Positions 1 through 20,059 of a stretch of DNA of 64,000 nucleotides are shown here, one piece after another (the stretch's first letter is position 1; each line of letters opens with the position of its first letter). Below the pieces are notes generated by a model. The model was not told the DNA's origin and ran no database searches. It saw nothing but the letters and a program-made list of their open reading frames with translations. The translations under genes were made by a program, and so were the position numbers. The stretch comes from Amoebidium appalachense (taxonomy: Eukaryota > Ichthyosporea): the NCBI GenBank assembly GCA_963693365.1, contig CAVNZM010000001.1, forward strand, positions 19,158,001 through 19,222,000, in the 5' to 3' direction.

Positions 1-251
1 GTTTCTTGGATACAGTTGCATGACTCTTCAATGTCAGCTGGTAAGATATACCATTGGGGTTTACGCTGTTTACTCGAGGCAAAGAGAACCAGTCTCAGGT
101 ATGGGGGGGGGGGGTTTTGCTCGGAATATCCCCTCAGCGGTATATCATGATCACGTACATAGATGTCGGGTGGTGACTATATATCAGGGTTTACTTTCTC
201 TACGAGACACCATAAAGACTACAAGGAGAAATCAATTAGTTGGGGTTCCCC

Positions 252-299
<48 letters not shown>

Positions 300-331
300 G
301 GGCTCCCCTCGGGACACTCGGTATCAGCTGG

Positions 332-388
<57 letters not shown>

Positions 389-409
389 GTGTGTGTGTGT
401 GCGCGTGCG
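1..409. repeat. T44 homopolymer and (GT)n tract at the left edge
   Basis: There are 44 consecutive T at 253-296 and a (GT)n tract at about 333-400. No gene is seen. On the minus strand these become (AC)n followed by A44, lying directly 3' of the retrotransposon fragment at 410-1129, so they may be its 3' tail. That link is inference. Confidence 0.7.
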
Positions 410-1129
410 CTATAATTTTGTAGTGATGTGTTTCTCAAGCCAATCAATACATCTAATAAACAGGTCGTAGTTACGCGTGTTTAGTATAAAATCAAGGATG
501 TTGTAATTTACAGGTAGGCTATCTTTCTGGGTGTCTGTTGTGAATGTGACGTGTGTGTGTTGCGGTATTATGTGGTCTATCAAACTACATTTGGCGATAC
601 ATGACCGGTTAAACTGGTGTGTGTGTGTGTTGTTTGGGCATGCAAATGATGCCACCTTATACTTATTAGATCTCCACTGTATAGCACGTGTACAGTAAAA
701 GCGTGGTAATTGATCAATAATACCATCAGCTAGAGAAAGACCAGTTCTACAGGAAGGTAATATGTATTTAGGTGTTATACACTTGCGAGTGCCATATTTG
801 GCAATATGGTTGAGGCGGTCAGTATATATAAAACGAGACATAAGGCTTAGTTTTTCAAGGTGTATGCTTTCATCGGGTCTAGTGTCGTGTGGTATCTTTT
901 TCCATTTGTTATATTGCGTGATTATCTTGTGATTGATATACCATTGATGTTTTTGCGTAAATCGCACCGTCGCTCCAGCTGACCCATCACGCTCAGCAAG
1001 TTGAACGTGAGGCTTTCCGAAGGCTTGCTTCGTGCTCGACTCGCGATCGGCGAGCGTACAAGAGCAAGAGAGTAGCGAAGTCCTACCATTCTTTATGTAA
1101 ATCTTAGAAGTAGCATAAGCATTGTGCAT
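410..1129 (-). mobile_element. Fragment of a non-LTR retrotransposon ORF, C-terminal region
   Basis: A 239-codon reading frame starts with a true ATG at 1129. Its C-terminal part (FNRSCIAKCSLI, then ILDFILNTRNYDLFIRCIDW) resembles the end of the degraded element at 17794-18575 on the same strand (TRGCISINKCNLL, then ILDHLINAAQYDIVIRCLNF). The shared layout is a Cys-rich knuckle followed by a hydrophobic helix. No reverse transcriptase motif lies within this piece. On the minus strand the frame is followed by (AC)n and A44, as expected for a LINE 3' end. The assignment rests on the match to the second copy, which does carry RT-like sequence. A host gene is possible but less likely. Confidence 0.5.
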
Positions 1130-1291
1130 GACCGTGGCACGAGCAACCTAGTTTAGTTGGCACAGCAAGGATCGGATCTGGTGTGAGTGGCTGTGCCTGG
1201 CAACCCATTCTTGCAAAAGGGCTGCAACGTCTGATTGCCTATGTATCGAAACAAGTCGGCTGGAACACTACCACCTACTGAGGCGGTGTCT

Positions 1292-1325
<34 letters not shown>

Positions 1326-1667
1326 AAAAGGGACCCCCCCCTGAGTAGATGTTAAAGCCGTTGTGTCTATGTGCATCGTCGTAAAGCTAAAACAGGGTTC
1401 TTCATGTAGTTGAGGGTGGTTATAGGAGACAAGCAGCTGTGTCTGCACCATTTATCTTTCTGTAACACGGTGCAGCCAAGTTGGAAATTTGTTATTGTTC
1501 ACGTAACGGGAAGATCTGCAAAGCGGAGAAGAAAAAAGGAGTCCGAGACAGGGAGCAGAGAGGGAGCCCTGGTCTGTCACGTGCTCTGTCTGTCAAGTAG
1601 AGTGGATCTTACGTCAGCAAAATATATCACACCGTTAAGGCCCGTGTCAAAGCATATAAATAGAAAG
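1130..1667. other. Intergenic stretch with T28 run
   Basis: This lies between the retroelement fragment and the PI 4-kinase start codon. It holds a run of 28 T at 1294-1321. A TATAAA at 1655-1660 is only 8 bases from the ATG, too close to serve as that gene's TATA box. No other feature is seen. Confidence 0.6.
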
Positions 1668-10316
<8,649 letters not shown>

Positions 10317-10693
10317 TGCGGCAGGGTTGGCCCTTGCTGGCAGCTCTTCTCAACATTACCATTGCCACCCACGATTCAGGCATGATATGGTGCTTAAGAT
10401 ATATGATGAAAAGATATGTATTTGGTGCATTCTGTGGGTTGATATTTGTGTTTTATACGCTTTCGTGTCTAGGTCTGATGTTCTTCTTGATATGATGTAT
10501 GTAGTCTCTTGCATGAAGGTCTTCATTGTTTTTATGATCCGTCTCGAAGGCTTCCTAGAATGTGTTGGACTAGGGGCTGTGGGAAGCATGGTGCCTAGTA
10601 TGTTTTAAAGGTGGTTCGGTGATGTGTGAAGTGGAATTCGAATATATGTATAATGTACCACGTACATACTAAAAAGATGTGCAAATGTACACA

Positions 10694-10699
10694 AATAAA
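10694..10699 (+). other. Candidate poly(A) signal of PI4K2
   Basis: AATAAA lies about 380 bases after the PI4K2 stop codon and is the first canonical signal seen downstream on that strand. Confidence 0.5.
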
Positions 10700-11067
10700 T
10701 ACAGAGCTGCTACACAGATTTTCCAGATTCCTGGATCTGATCATCCAAAATCAGTCCCATGTCAACACAGGCTATAGCCTGGAGGCCGGGCATTGTGCGT
10801 GTGTACATGTGCAGATTTTAGAGTCCCCTGTGCAAAACAAAACCAAACCCTCAGTCAGTCTGGTGTGTGCCCCAGCTATTTACATGCTTCCTTGGCTTAT
10901 AGTACGGCAGATTTTCGGGCCCTGGGCCCCTGAGAACATGTGTGCCGGGATGACAGTGTGTGCACCTGTATGCATTGGCCCAACGGTCGTAGGTCTGCGA
11001 GGGCAAAGATACTACAGAGCCCCTCTTCCCCCTAACACACACACCCACACCCACACACACACACTGT

Positions 11068-11099
<32 letters not shown>

Positions 11100-11227
11100 A
11101 TGACCCGAACACGGTGGTGTCATGGCTGCCCAAGTGCCGTTCAATCGATGCATGTGCATGCATATGCTGTGGTAAATAACTGAGTATATTGCTCAGAATA
11201 TTAGCACTACAAACGTCGTTTAGCTAC

Positions 11228-11273
<46 letters not shown>

Positions 11274-11783
11274 CCCGCCCGCCCGCCCGCCCCGCCCCGC
11301 CCGCCCGCCCGCCCGCCCGCCCGCCCGCCCGCCCGCCCGCCCGCCCGCCCCCGCCCCGGCCCCTCCTCCTCCACGGGCACGTAACCCTATGTACATGTAG
11401 AGTCCCTCGAACAACACCGTGACGTACACTGTCAAAGATTCCCCTCAACCCCCTCCCCCCCCCCCCCCCCTGCACACCACCGCCCCTCCCCTCAGGCTGA
11501 TGATACGCACGCCTGCCCGCAGCAAGCTCGGTTCAGGCGTCCGAGCGGACGTACACACACACATGCACACAGTCAAATACCTTTGTTGACGAACTCGTAA
11601 AGAGTGTAGTCTAATGATCACTAAAGAAAAAAGGCTACGTGAGTGTATAGAGTGTAGTCGTAGTGTAGACAGCACTCAAAGTGACTAATCCGTGACATGG
11701 GGCGCATGCTGCCGAATTTGCAGGCGTTTGCATGCAATGGAGCAGCACAAGGACCACCAAGGTGTAAAAGTACAATGTGCCTA
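10700..11783. other. Intergenic region between PI4K2 and the cysteine-module gene
   Basis: It contains short (AC)n tracts near 11033-11097, a C run at 11229-11271 passing into (GCCC)n until about 11350, and a C run near 11453-11470. I see no gene or RNA here. Confidence 0.6.
11229..11352 (+). repeat. C homopolymer passing into (GCCC)n
   Basis: More than 40 consecutive C are followed by about 80 bases of GCCC repeat with a few extra C. The Pro-Ala-Arg open frames here are artefacts of the repeat. Confidence 0.92.
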
Positions 11784-11789
11784 TTTATT
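11784..11789 (-). other. Candidate poly(A) signal of the cysteine-module gene
   Basis: AATAAA on the minus strand, about 177 bases beyond the stop codon at 11966-11968. Confidence 0.5.
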
Positions 11790-11965
11790 TATGGCAACCC
11801 ACCATACAGCCACCAGGGCTAAGTGTTCAGTCACTAAGAATAACATCCCAAATATTCAGCAGATTGCTTTATACAAGCAAAGCCTTAGATAAATATAATT
11901 TTACAGTGTACTGAAAAGGGCACTACTGAAGAGGGCACCACTGTACAACACTAAATTCTACCCAT

Positions 11966-14900
11966 CTAGCATGTGCTCACACCGCACTTGGCAGCGCCGT
12001 TGTCACACACACACTTGGAGCAGGCACTGGTGAACTCATCACCGCTCTCGTACACGGTGTCAGCGGTAACACGGCACATGCCATAGCCAGGGCCGGGCTT
12101 GGGCGTGCAGCCGCCGGTGCAGGAAGTGCTGCCGTTGGGCTGGCACATACATGTGGTGCACTCGTTGAGGATGAGACGCTCACCAATGTTCAGGGTCACA
12201 CCACGCAGCGTGCAGGTGCTGGGCATGGGGTTGGGTGTGGGTGTGGGGGCAGCCGTGGTGGTGGTAGGGGCGGGCACGACGGACGTGGTGGTGGGGGCAG
12301 CCGTGGTGGTGGGGGCAGCCGTGGTGGTGGGGGCAGCTGTGGTGGTGGTAGGGGCGGGCACGACGGACGTGGTGGTGGGGGCAGCCGTGGTGGTGGTAGG
12401 GGCGGGCACGACGGACGTGGTGGTGGGGGCAGCCGTGGTGGTGGGGGCAGCTGTGGTGGTGGTAGGGGCGGGCACGACGGACGTGGTGGTGGGGGCAGCC
12501 GTGGTGGTGGTAGGGGCGGGCACGTCGGACGTGGTGGTGGGGGCAGCTGTGGTGGTGGTAGGGGCGGGCACGACGGACGTGGTGGTGGGGGCAGCCGTGG
12601 TGGTGGTAGGGGCAGGCACGACGGACGTGGTGGTGGGGGCAGCCGTGGTGGTGGGGGCAGCTGTGGTGGTGGTAGGGGCGGGCACGACGGACGTGGTGGT
12701 GGGGGCAGCCGTGGTGGTGGTAGGGGCGGGCACGTCGGACGTGGTGGTGGGGGCAGCTGTGGTGGTGGTAGGGGCGGGCACGACGGACGTGGTGGTGGGG
12801 GCAGCCGTGGTGGTGGTAGGGGCAGGCACGACGGACGTGGTGGTGGGGGCAGCCGTGGTGGTGGGGGCAGCTGTGGTGGTGGTAGGGGCGGGCACGACGG
12901 ACGTGGTGGTGGGGGCAGCCGTGGTGGTGGTAGGGGCGGGCACGTCGGACGTGGTGGTGGGGGCAGCTGTGGTGGTGGTAGGGGCGGGCACGACGGACGT
13001 GGTGGTGGGGGGCAGCCGTGGTGGTCGTAGGGGCGGGCACGACGGACGTGGTGGTGGGGGCAGCCGTGGTGGTGGTAGGGGCGGGCACGACGGACGTGGT
13101 GGTGGGGGCAGCCGTGGTGGTGGTAGGGGCGGGCACGACGGACGTGGTGGTGGGGGCAGCCGTGGTGGTGGTAGGGGCGGGCACAACCGAAATGGTTGGT
13201 GGGCACGAGCCAGAGGGCTTGCAAGACACAGACCCGTAGTAGCAGCTGCATGTGCTGCAGCCGTTATCGGTAGAGATGGTGGTGTCGTGCATGAAGATGA
13301 CGCCGTTGTTGCTGCAATAGGTGCTGCATGAGCCGGAGGGTCCACAGCTCTTCACCCCGTTGTTGCACGTGCACTGGCCGCAGCCGTTGTCCGTGTGGAT
13401 GGTTGTGCCATGGGCAAATGTGAAACCCTGCTCCGTGCAGCTGGCTGGGGGAGGGGGAGGTGGCGCAGTGGTGGTGGTAGGGACAGCGGTGGTGGTGGTG
13501 GTAGGGGAAACGGATGATGTAGGTGGTGGGCACGAACCAGAGGGGGTGCAGGCGACGATGCCGTAGTTGCAGGTGCACACGCTGCAGCCATTGTCCGCAC
13601 GGATGGCAGTGTTGTGCATGAACGTCACACCATTGTAGTTGCACACGGCGCCGCATGAGCCAGAAGGCCCGCAAGCCAAGCCACCGTTGTTGCACGTGCA
13701 CCGACCGCAGCCGTTGTCTGTGCGGATGGTTGTGCCGTGAGCCACAACTGCGCCCTGGTAAACACAGTTTGCCGGGGTGGGCGTCGTGGTGGTGGGGACA
13801 GCCGTAGTGGTGGGGACAGCCGTGGTGATAGGGGCAGTGATGGTGGTAGGGGCGGGCACAACCGAAGTGGTTAGTGGGCACGAACCAGAGGGCTTGCAAG
13901 ACACAGACCCGTAGTAGCAGCTGCATGTGCTGCAGCCGTTATCGGCAGAGATGGTGGTGCCGTGCATGAAGATGACACCGTTGTTGCTGCAATAGGTGCT
14001 GCATGAGCCGGTGGGTCCGCAGCTCTTCACCCCGTTGTTGCACGTGCACTGGCCGCAGCCGTTGTCCGTGCGGATGGTTGTGCCATGGGCAAATGTGAAA
14101 CCCTGCTCCGTGCAGCTGGCTGGGGGAGGGGGAGGTGGCGCAGTGGTGGTGGTAGGGACAGGGGTGGTGGTGGTGGTAGGGACGACGGTGGTGGTGGTGG
14201 TGGTGGGGGCGACGGAGGACGTGGTCGGGGCCGGCAGAGTGGTCGGTGGGCACGAACCAGAGGGGGTGCAGGCGACGAAGCCGTAGTTGCAGGTGCACAC
14301 ACTGCAGCCATTGTCCGCACGGATGGTAGTGTTGTGCATGAACGTCACACCGTTGTAGTTGCACACGGCGCTGCATGAGCCGGAAGGCCCGCAAGCCAAG
14401 CCACCGTTGTTGCACGTGCACTGACCGCAGCCGTTGTCCGTGCGGATGGTTGTGCCGTGAGCCACAACTGCGCCCTGGTAAACACAGTTGGCCGGGGTGG
14501 GCGTCGTGGTGGTGGGGACAGCGGCAGTGGTGGTAGGAACAGCGGAGGTGGTGGTAGGAACAGCAGTGGTGGTGGTAGGGGCGAACGAGGAGGTGGTCGG
14601 GGCACATGAACCGGAAGGCGTACACATGGCCACACCGTTGCGGCAGTTGCAGAGCGAGCAACCGTTGTCCCTACGAACAATCTCACCGTTTTTGATTACG
14701 GTCGAGGCATCAACACGGCAATCGCCATTGGGGGGTTTGGGCTGGGGATTGCAACCACCTGTGCAGAACGACATACCATTGTTGCATGCACAGGACAGGC
14801 ACTCGCTGAACACCACCATGTTGCCGTTCAAAACGGTGATGTCACGAATTGTGCACCTGCCAGAGGCTGGGGCCGGGTTAGGTGTGGGGTAGTCGGGCTT

Positions 14901-15197
14901 CACATTGCCACAGGTGCGGGGGCAAACAAACCGGCCACTGCTGCACTGGCATGGGCACGGCCGGCCAGCAATGCGGACTGAATGTCCGTGACTAACCTTG
15001 CGGTTACCCGACAGCCAGCAGCTCCCGGGAGAGTATGGGCTCGGTGCAGGGGCCGGAGGGGCGGGGGCCGGAATAGGCAGACACTGACCATTCACCAGCT
15101 GCTTGTTGCCTGAACACTGGATGGGTCCCTCCGCATAGCCAAGGGTGGCCCCCATTGCCGTACCGGCAAGGAAGGGCGCTATCAAAGCAAGCTTCAT
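11966..15197 (-). CDS. Secreted multi-module cysteine-rich (VWC-like) protein with Thr/Pro/Ala repeat, one frame break
   Basis: Starts at ATG 15197 with signal peptide MKLALIAPFLAGTAMGA; about 1,076 aa if read through the break. Thirteen modules share a pattern close to C-x(n)-G-x(n)-C-x2-C-x-C-x(n)-C-x(4-5)-C (for example DNGCGQCTCNNG), resembling VWC repeats. Order: three N-terminal modules, two tandem sets of four separated by Thr/Pro linkers, a Thr/Pro/Ala array (about 12240-13190), then two C-terminal modules resembling N-terminal modules two and three. No transmembrane segment or GPI-type tail is seen, so it is probably an extracellular matrix, wall or adhesive protein (inference). Inside the array, GGTGGT is followed by six G at 13007-13012 where sister repeats have five. 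This shifts the frame, so the Cys ends lie in different frames; I suspect a sequencing or assembly error, though a recent mutation is possible. Confidence 0.85.
12240..13190 (-). repeat. Coding minisatellite with 45-bp units and a 210-bp higher-order repeat
   Basis: Units encode Thr/Pro/Ala blocks such as TTTSVVPAPTTTTAAP. A variant CACGTCGGAC recurs at 12521, 12731 and 12941, and a GGCAGGCACG variant at 12611 and 12821. Both give an exact 210-base (70-residue) period, so a multi-unit block was copied about three times recently. Confidence 0.88.
13321..14490 (-). repeat. Tandem duplication of a four-module coding block
   Basis: Two sets of four Cys modules match nearly base for base. Equivalent sites lie 675 bases apart (13361 and 14036) or 720 bases apart (13681 and 14401); the difference comes from linker length. 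Confidence 0.85.
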
Positions 15198-15204
15198 TTT
15201 AGAG

Positions 15205-15270
15205 CCTGTCAACCAAATCTAAACGAATCGCCAAGGGAACCTGTCAACCAAATCTAAACGAATCGCCAAG
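15205..15270 (-). repeat. 31-bp direct repeat in the 5' leader of the cysteine-module gene
   Basis: An identical 31-base sequence beginning CCTGTCAACCAAATCTAAAC occupies 15205-15235 and 15240-15270 (period 35), just upstream of the ATG at 15197. Confidence 0.95.
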
Positions 15271-15383
15271 AAATCACTGAACCGAACGGCGAAGAGCTAT
15301 GGCGAAGCCTGCACACGAACTTATGGACTGCGAACTCGACATGTCCATGTGGTGATCTGAGACGGAAAATGTGTGTGGTCAGG

Positions 15384-15425
15384 TTTATATAGCCGCATAA
15401 TCATTCTTTCCATGACGATGATTGG
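15384..15425 (-). promoter_or_regulatory. TATA and CCAAT boxes of the cysteine-module gene
   Basis: On the minus strand TATATAAA lies at 15391-15384, about 190 bases upstream of the ATG, with CCAAT at 15425-15421 about 30 bases further up. The spacing is typical of an RNA polymerase II core promoter. Confidence 0.65.
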
Positions 15426-17793
15426 ATACAATAGTGCCGGTCTTAGATATGAATGGTTCTTATTCCACATTGGTTGATCTAACCAGCATTCTTGTCTCCC
15501 TACACTCAGCCTGCCACTTCCGCCCGGAGTCCGCCGTCAGGACGCTGAAAACCACGGCCCTCTAAGCCGTGTGAAAGCTCATTCCTCAGAATCGGATATA
15601 TTTTTTTTCTTTTGACTGGATTTATTCGACGGAAAGATAGGACAAGTATGCACGGCATACTGAGAAGACAATAAAAAAACTTCACGAGTTATCCAGTAAC
15701 AAGTGCATACTGAGATACCTGAACACTGTGTGAAAATCATATAAATACTCAATGTGACGACCAACAGAATTCAACAAAAAGTCTAAAGTGTTCACATATA
15801 TTCGCCATATGGTTAATCTAGGGGGAGACGCTGGCGGGGAGAGACAAAAATGTGGCAAGTTATCTGGAGGAATGTGGTCAGCGGATCAATAGTTGGGCAT
15901 AGAAACTGGGCCAAATTCTAAGATCGGCTCTTTAGAACGAACTAAAGAACCTATTCTACTAAGAGAAAAGGCCTTGGTGTTCTAGGAAAAAAATTGGTAA
16001 ATAAAAAGGCGCGCAATATTGGTATAAACTTATAGGGGCGTCCGGCGCCATCTTCATTGTCAAAATAGGTAAAAATCGCTTGTTCTTATGCCTTAGCTGG
16101 GTTGCGCTGGGGCCTGATCGATGCCCACGAGTCCTGCTCGCGACCGCCAGGATTATGATAAGAAGGTGATTCTTCAGTATCATTTTGACCATGAAAAAGG
16201 GGTTAGAGACCATATGATACTTATAACGAAATTACGTGTCGCTTGATATTCTAACGTTTTTATTAAGCACCCAAAGCCTCTTTTCTATTGAAAAAAAGAC
16301 TTAAATATACTTTAAATGGCTTTTGGCTATGACCTTAATAATGGATCCTGACCACATTCCAATCTTGTAAACCCTAGGCTATTTTTAGTAAATACCTTAA
16401 ATGTACATATCCCGAATAGGCAGCAACGCTACCAGCAAAAGATCATGCTATATTGGATGCTTGTTTCAATATCAGATTCTCAGAAATCAGTACTGACCAA
16501 AATCACCCGCGTGGGGGGGAAGCCGGGAGGGGGGCCTGCAGGGGAGGGGGGGGGGGTGTGTGGGGGGGCCGGGGGGCGGGGGGGGGGGGGGGGGGGGGGG
16601 GAAGGGGGGGGTGGGAGGAGGTGTGACACATGTGGGGCAACTGAGCCGTAGATCCTCAATGGACCGTCGACCAGCCAAATCATAGTTCGTGCCCCTGGGC
16701 CTGGTCATCTCGGAGACCGTGGGAGTCGGCAGTATAACGGAGTCGGAGTATATCAGATCACTTGAATCAATTTTATTCAGCACATGTACAAACTACAAAG
16801 TGTTTCATATATTTTGTCGACGTCGGGTTTGTGTGAGAAGCAGATCAAAAGACCGCTCCATTCTTCTTCAAATTAAAATTATTGTCCGACTGGCCCGATG
16901 TTTGGAAATTTTGGAAAATTCAAATCGTACAAATATTAATGTAGTCCGTAGTCCGCCGGCAGGATTCCGCTCTTCTCATGCCATATGGCCATGGATAGCG
17001 AAGCTACGTATACCCGAAATGAATTCAAGATTTTAACCCATGGACATACAATACATACGCCCACATTACACACACTCTGATAATAGGACAACCTAGGTAT
17101 TACTAAGCGGTTACGTACTGTAGCTGTGGCCACATCATCACATTAATTTATGCATTGAATTCGAACCCCCGCCCACGGCCTGATCATAATATTCGAATTC
17201 TTGTGTAGAATGCGTGTGTAACAAGGTGCATTGGTACCAGCAATCCATGGCCACAACTGGTGTACTGGTAGGAATAACCGATTTCCTCCGAACCAGGCAT
17301 TCGGGTAGGTAAAACTGGCATTCCCACGGCAAAGCTGTGTCGAAATCACACATCATAATGCATCCTTCATGGGCACGCCGCCCGTGTGTGACTGCCTGGT
17401 AAGGTGCTCCAATGTCTTGGTCTAGGGAGATAAGTGTGGATCTTTCAGATGCCATTTTGATTGGCCAACAGGCATTTTTTGTGTGTAGATCTATTTTGAT
17501 TGGCTCAGTAAGACTGAGCTCTTGGCGTTCTTGCCCGATGTTTGTGATTGGTTGGGGATGCACCATCCGATCCGTGCATGATATGGAGGTAGGGGTTTAC
17601 ACACTTTTTATTGCGTGGACAGGGGGGGGGGGGGGGTTTACACACTTTTTATTGCGTGGACATTGCCGGAGGCCCAGCCACATTCGACGGCCTACTGCGT
17701 TTTCCAGCACAGCCAATCAAATGCAGCCAGTGACATATGTACATGCTAGGCAACAATGAGCGCCATCGTAGTATCTGACACCCCTATTACATA
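15426..17793. other. Microsatellite-poor intergenic DNA
   Basis: Mostly unique AT-richer sequence with one G-rich patch at 16515-16620. A GGGTTTACACACTTTTTATT segment is duplicated on both sides of a G run at about 17593-17660. ATTGG (inverted CCAAT) boxes occur at 17460, 17499 and 17547. A 142-codon minus-strand frame (17138-17566, true ATG) matches nothing I recognise and is not called. Confidence 0.5.
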
Positions 17794-19577
17794 TTATGGG
17801 TAAGCAGATGCTAGCATCGGTAGCTCCGACAGAAAGTTAAGGCACCGGATCACAATATCATACTGTGCAGCATTAATAAGGTGATCTAGGATAGTCATCT
17901 TAAAACGGATATATTGAGGAAGAGAGGAAGAAAAGAGAATAAAACCGCCAATAACCTCCGGTTCTAATACATTAGCTAACAGGTTGCATTTATTGATAGA
18001 TATGCAGCCGCGAGTAAACCGCCCCCACACATATTACACATACGAGCAGGAGACACCAGAAACCGATTACACCGCCAAGCCATAATCATCTTTGCGTTTT
18101 TACACCACACCACATTACGAATAAACGAATCTATGTATGAACGAGACTCTCTAACCGTATCCGCCATATAGGCTACTAGTAGTTGGTGTTTTTGCGGTCC
18201 TAACACCGGAAGGGACTCAGCACGTAGAGTAAAAAGATATCTATCAGCCATAGACTTGAAACTATTCATATTCACACTATGATCTAGCCGTACCTCCGGG
18301 GGGGTCGCCAGCCATTCCACATAGCGCTCGGCAATGGGCAGAGACGATGGGGAAGGGAAGAGGTAGAGGGGCGAATCCGGCGGGGATGCGTGTAGCCGGA
18401 AGAGCGGGTGGTCCGGGGCACAAGCGGACAGGCGGGTGATGTGCTCGTGAAATTTAAGGGCTAATTCGTGTACGCGTTGTGATGGTGGTGTGAGTGCGTA
18501 GAGAGAATCAAAAAGGCGTCTAGGGATAGGTGTGGAAAGACCAGTGAGAAACATACAACAAGTTGTTGTAAACATCTGTACACGCCGTACATGTTTACTA
18601 TTACGAATATACTGTACATATCATAGTGATCACGTAGATATTGTGTACATATGATCAGATCAATATCACACGCGACAGCCGCGGGCTGCGGCTCACGACT
18701 GAGCCGCGGCGCCGGCAATATGCAGTGGCCGTGCAGTCAGTATGAACCAATAGAATTCGAGAACCGCTAGGATAGGAATGCAAGTCTCATCCACTACGGA
18801 GGCGACATCTATAGCTAAACGAACGGAACCAATAAGGAAATCAGACCCAGTTGCATAAACCTAAACGGGCTTAAGTATTGACCAATCATTTGCCACAAAG
18901 TTATCCTTTTAGTTAGCTTCATGTTATTGGTGCACTGTGTGCACATAAAGACGACCGCACTCTTCTGACTGGTCAGAAGTCACGAAGGCATCAATGCCAC
19001 CCATCCAGATGATCCGGAACCTGGGGGCTATATAAACAAGCCGTCCCAGTACGGGGGATCACTCTGAACGAGCACATTAAATAGTAACCTGGCCGCGTGT
19101 GCCTTACTACCCGTTCTCTGTCTTTATTCTGATTCAGTTGTTCTCTGCCTTATCCCAACTAGTTCAACTGTTTACAGTTGTGTAATGGAAATCATCTAAT
19201 GATTTGAGCACATTAGTAACAGTATCAAGGGGTGCCATAGCTAGTAAGGGCAACCCGTATTCCGACAAAGGGCGAATATATGTGCGAAATATACTAAGAC
19301 GATTGTATAGGTGGACAGTATGAGAAAGAGTAGCAAGATACACATCCCGAAATAACCGAAGACACCTGCCTGCACTCTCCACCCGACGGTCGATCATCCG
19401 TTTGAAACATATGCCCCATTCGTCCACCGGAATCCCCAAATACTTGTATTCGATTGGGCGAGGGAGGGGACTGCCGAAAATACAAACGTCGTCCCATGCC
19501 GGTATCGATTTTGATAAAAGGGCACACTTTTTGACATTAATCTGCATATCGTTGCGCTGGCACCAATGTTCAACCAC
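17794..19577 (-). mobile_element. Degraded non-LTR retrotransposon: RT end and C-terminal domain
   Basis: Reading down the minus strand, 19577-19164 encodes a segment typical of the end of a LINE reverse transcriptase: WCQRNDMQINVKKCALL, then YKYLGIPVDEWG, then a region with the usual RLSIFRTYIRPLSEYG thumb-like pattern. After a non-coding gap (19163-18576), 18575-17976 continues with a C-terminal domain containing CNMCGGG. Its frame shifts near 18010-18030 into a second frame ending ILDHLINAAQYDIVIRCLNF (17794-18030). At least one frameshift and the broken middle make it non-autonomous. Its C-terminal part resembles the fragment at 410-1129. No target-site duplication or poly(A) tail was identified. 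Confidence 0.7.
18688..18707. other. Perfect 8-bp stem with 4-nt loop
   Basis: GCGGCTCA-CGAC-TGAGCCGC forms a perfect GC-rich hairpin inside the gap between the two coding pieces of the degraded LINE. Its function is unknown. Confidence 0.6.
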
Positions 19578-19660
19578 CTATATGGAGGTAATTGTTTTAC
19601 CCGGATCGCCTGATATTTGCCGATTAGGCTAATCGGGTATGCGATCTGATATGGGATTAT

Positions 19661-19892
19661 CTTTCTGATTCTAACGGTTATGTTTGATTGGCTAAAATCT
19701 TTAAACTGGTTATGGTAATCGACGTTTTGCTGTTTCTATCTAGGTCCAATAGATAGGTGATTGGTTGTATATCATGCTATGCTGTTGTCATCTGCTTACG
19801 TAATGCTGCTTTCTGATTCTAACGTTTATGTTTGTTTGGCCTAAATCTTTAAACTGGTTACTTATAACAGCAAAACGTCATCTATGATTACC
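19661..19892 (+). repeat. 52-bp direct repeats, each abutting one arm of an inverted repeat
   Basis: Two 52-base copies with few mismatches begin CTTTCTGATTCTAACG at 19661 and 19809. The first is followed by GGTAATCGACGTTTTGCTG (19714-19732). The second is followed by the inverted counterpart CAGCAAAACGTC...GATTACC (19868-19892, with six extra bases). The structure sits about 480 bases upstream of the Rep-like gene and could belong to its element. Confidence 0.8.
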
Positions 19893-20059
19893 GTAGGGCG
19901 TAGGGGGCCCCCCGGCAGATTCGGCCTTCTTTGACAACCTGGCCTTTTGGTTGGCTGGGGTGGGATTACGACCACGATATGGGGTCTGAGGGGAAGCTAA
20001 CACTGGAGTTTACACACTATAGCGATGTGGGTTTGAGGAGATTTGTTAAACGAATCGGA

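Noticed and set aside
12180-13010. His/Pro-rich continuation of the cysteine-module frame
   Set aside because: It arises only from the one-base shift at 13007-13012; the other frame restores Cys modules at the C-terminus.
12099-13331. Long plus-strand frame rich in Val, Gly and Ala opposite the cysteine-module gene
   Set aside because: It is the antisense shadow of the Thr/Pro/Ala repeat and has no start context or domain.
17138-17566. 142-codon minus-strand frame
   Set aside because: It overlaps CCAAT-type boxes and lacks recognisable domains; it may be chance or transposon remnant, too weak to call.
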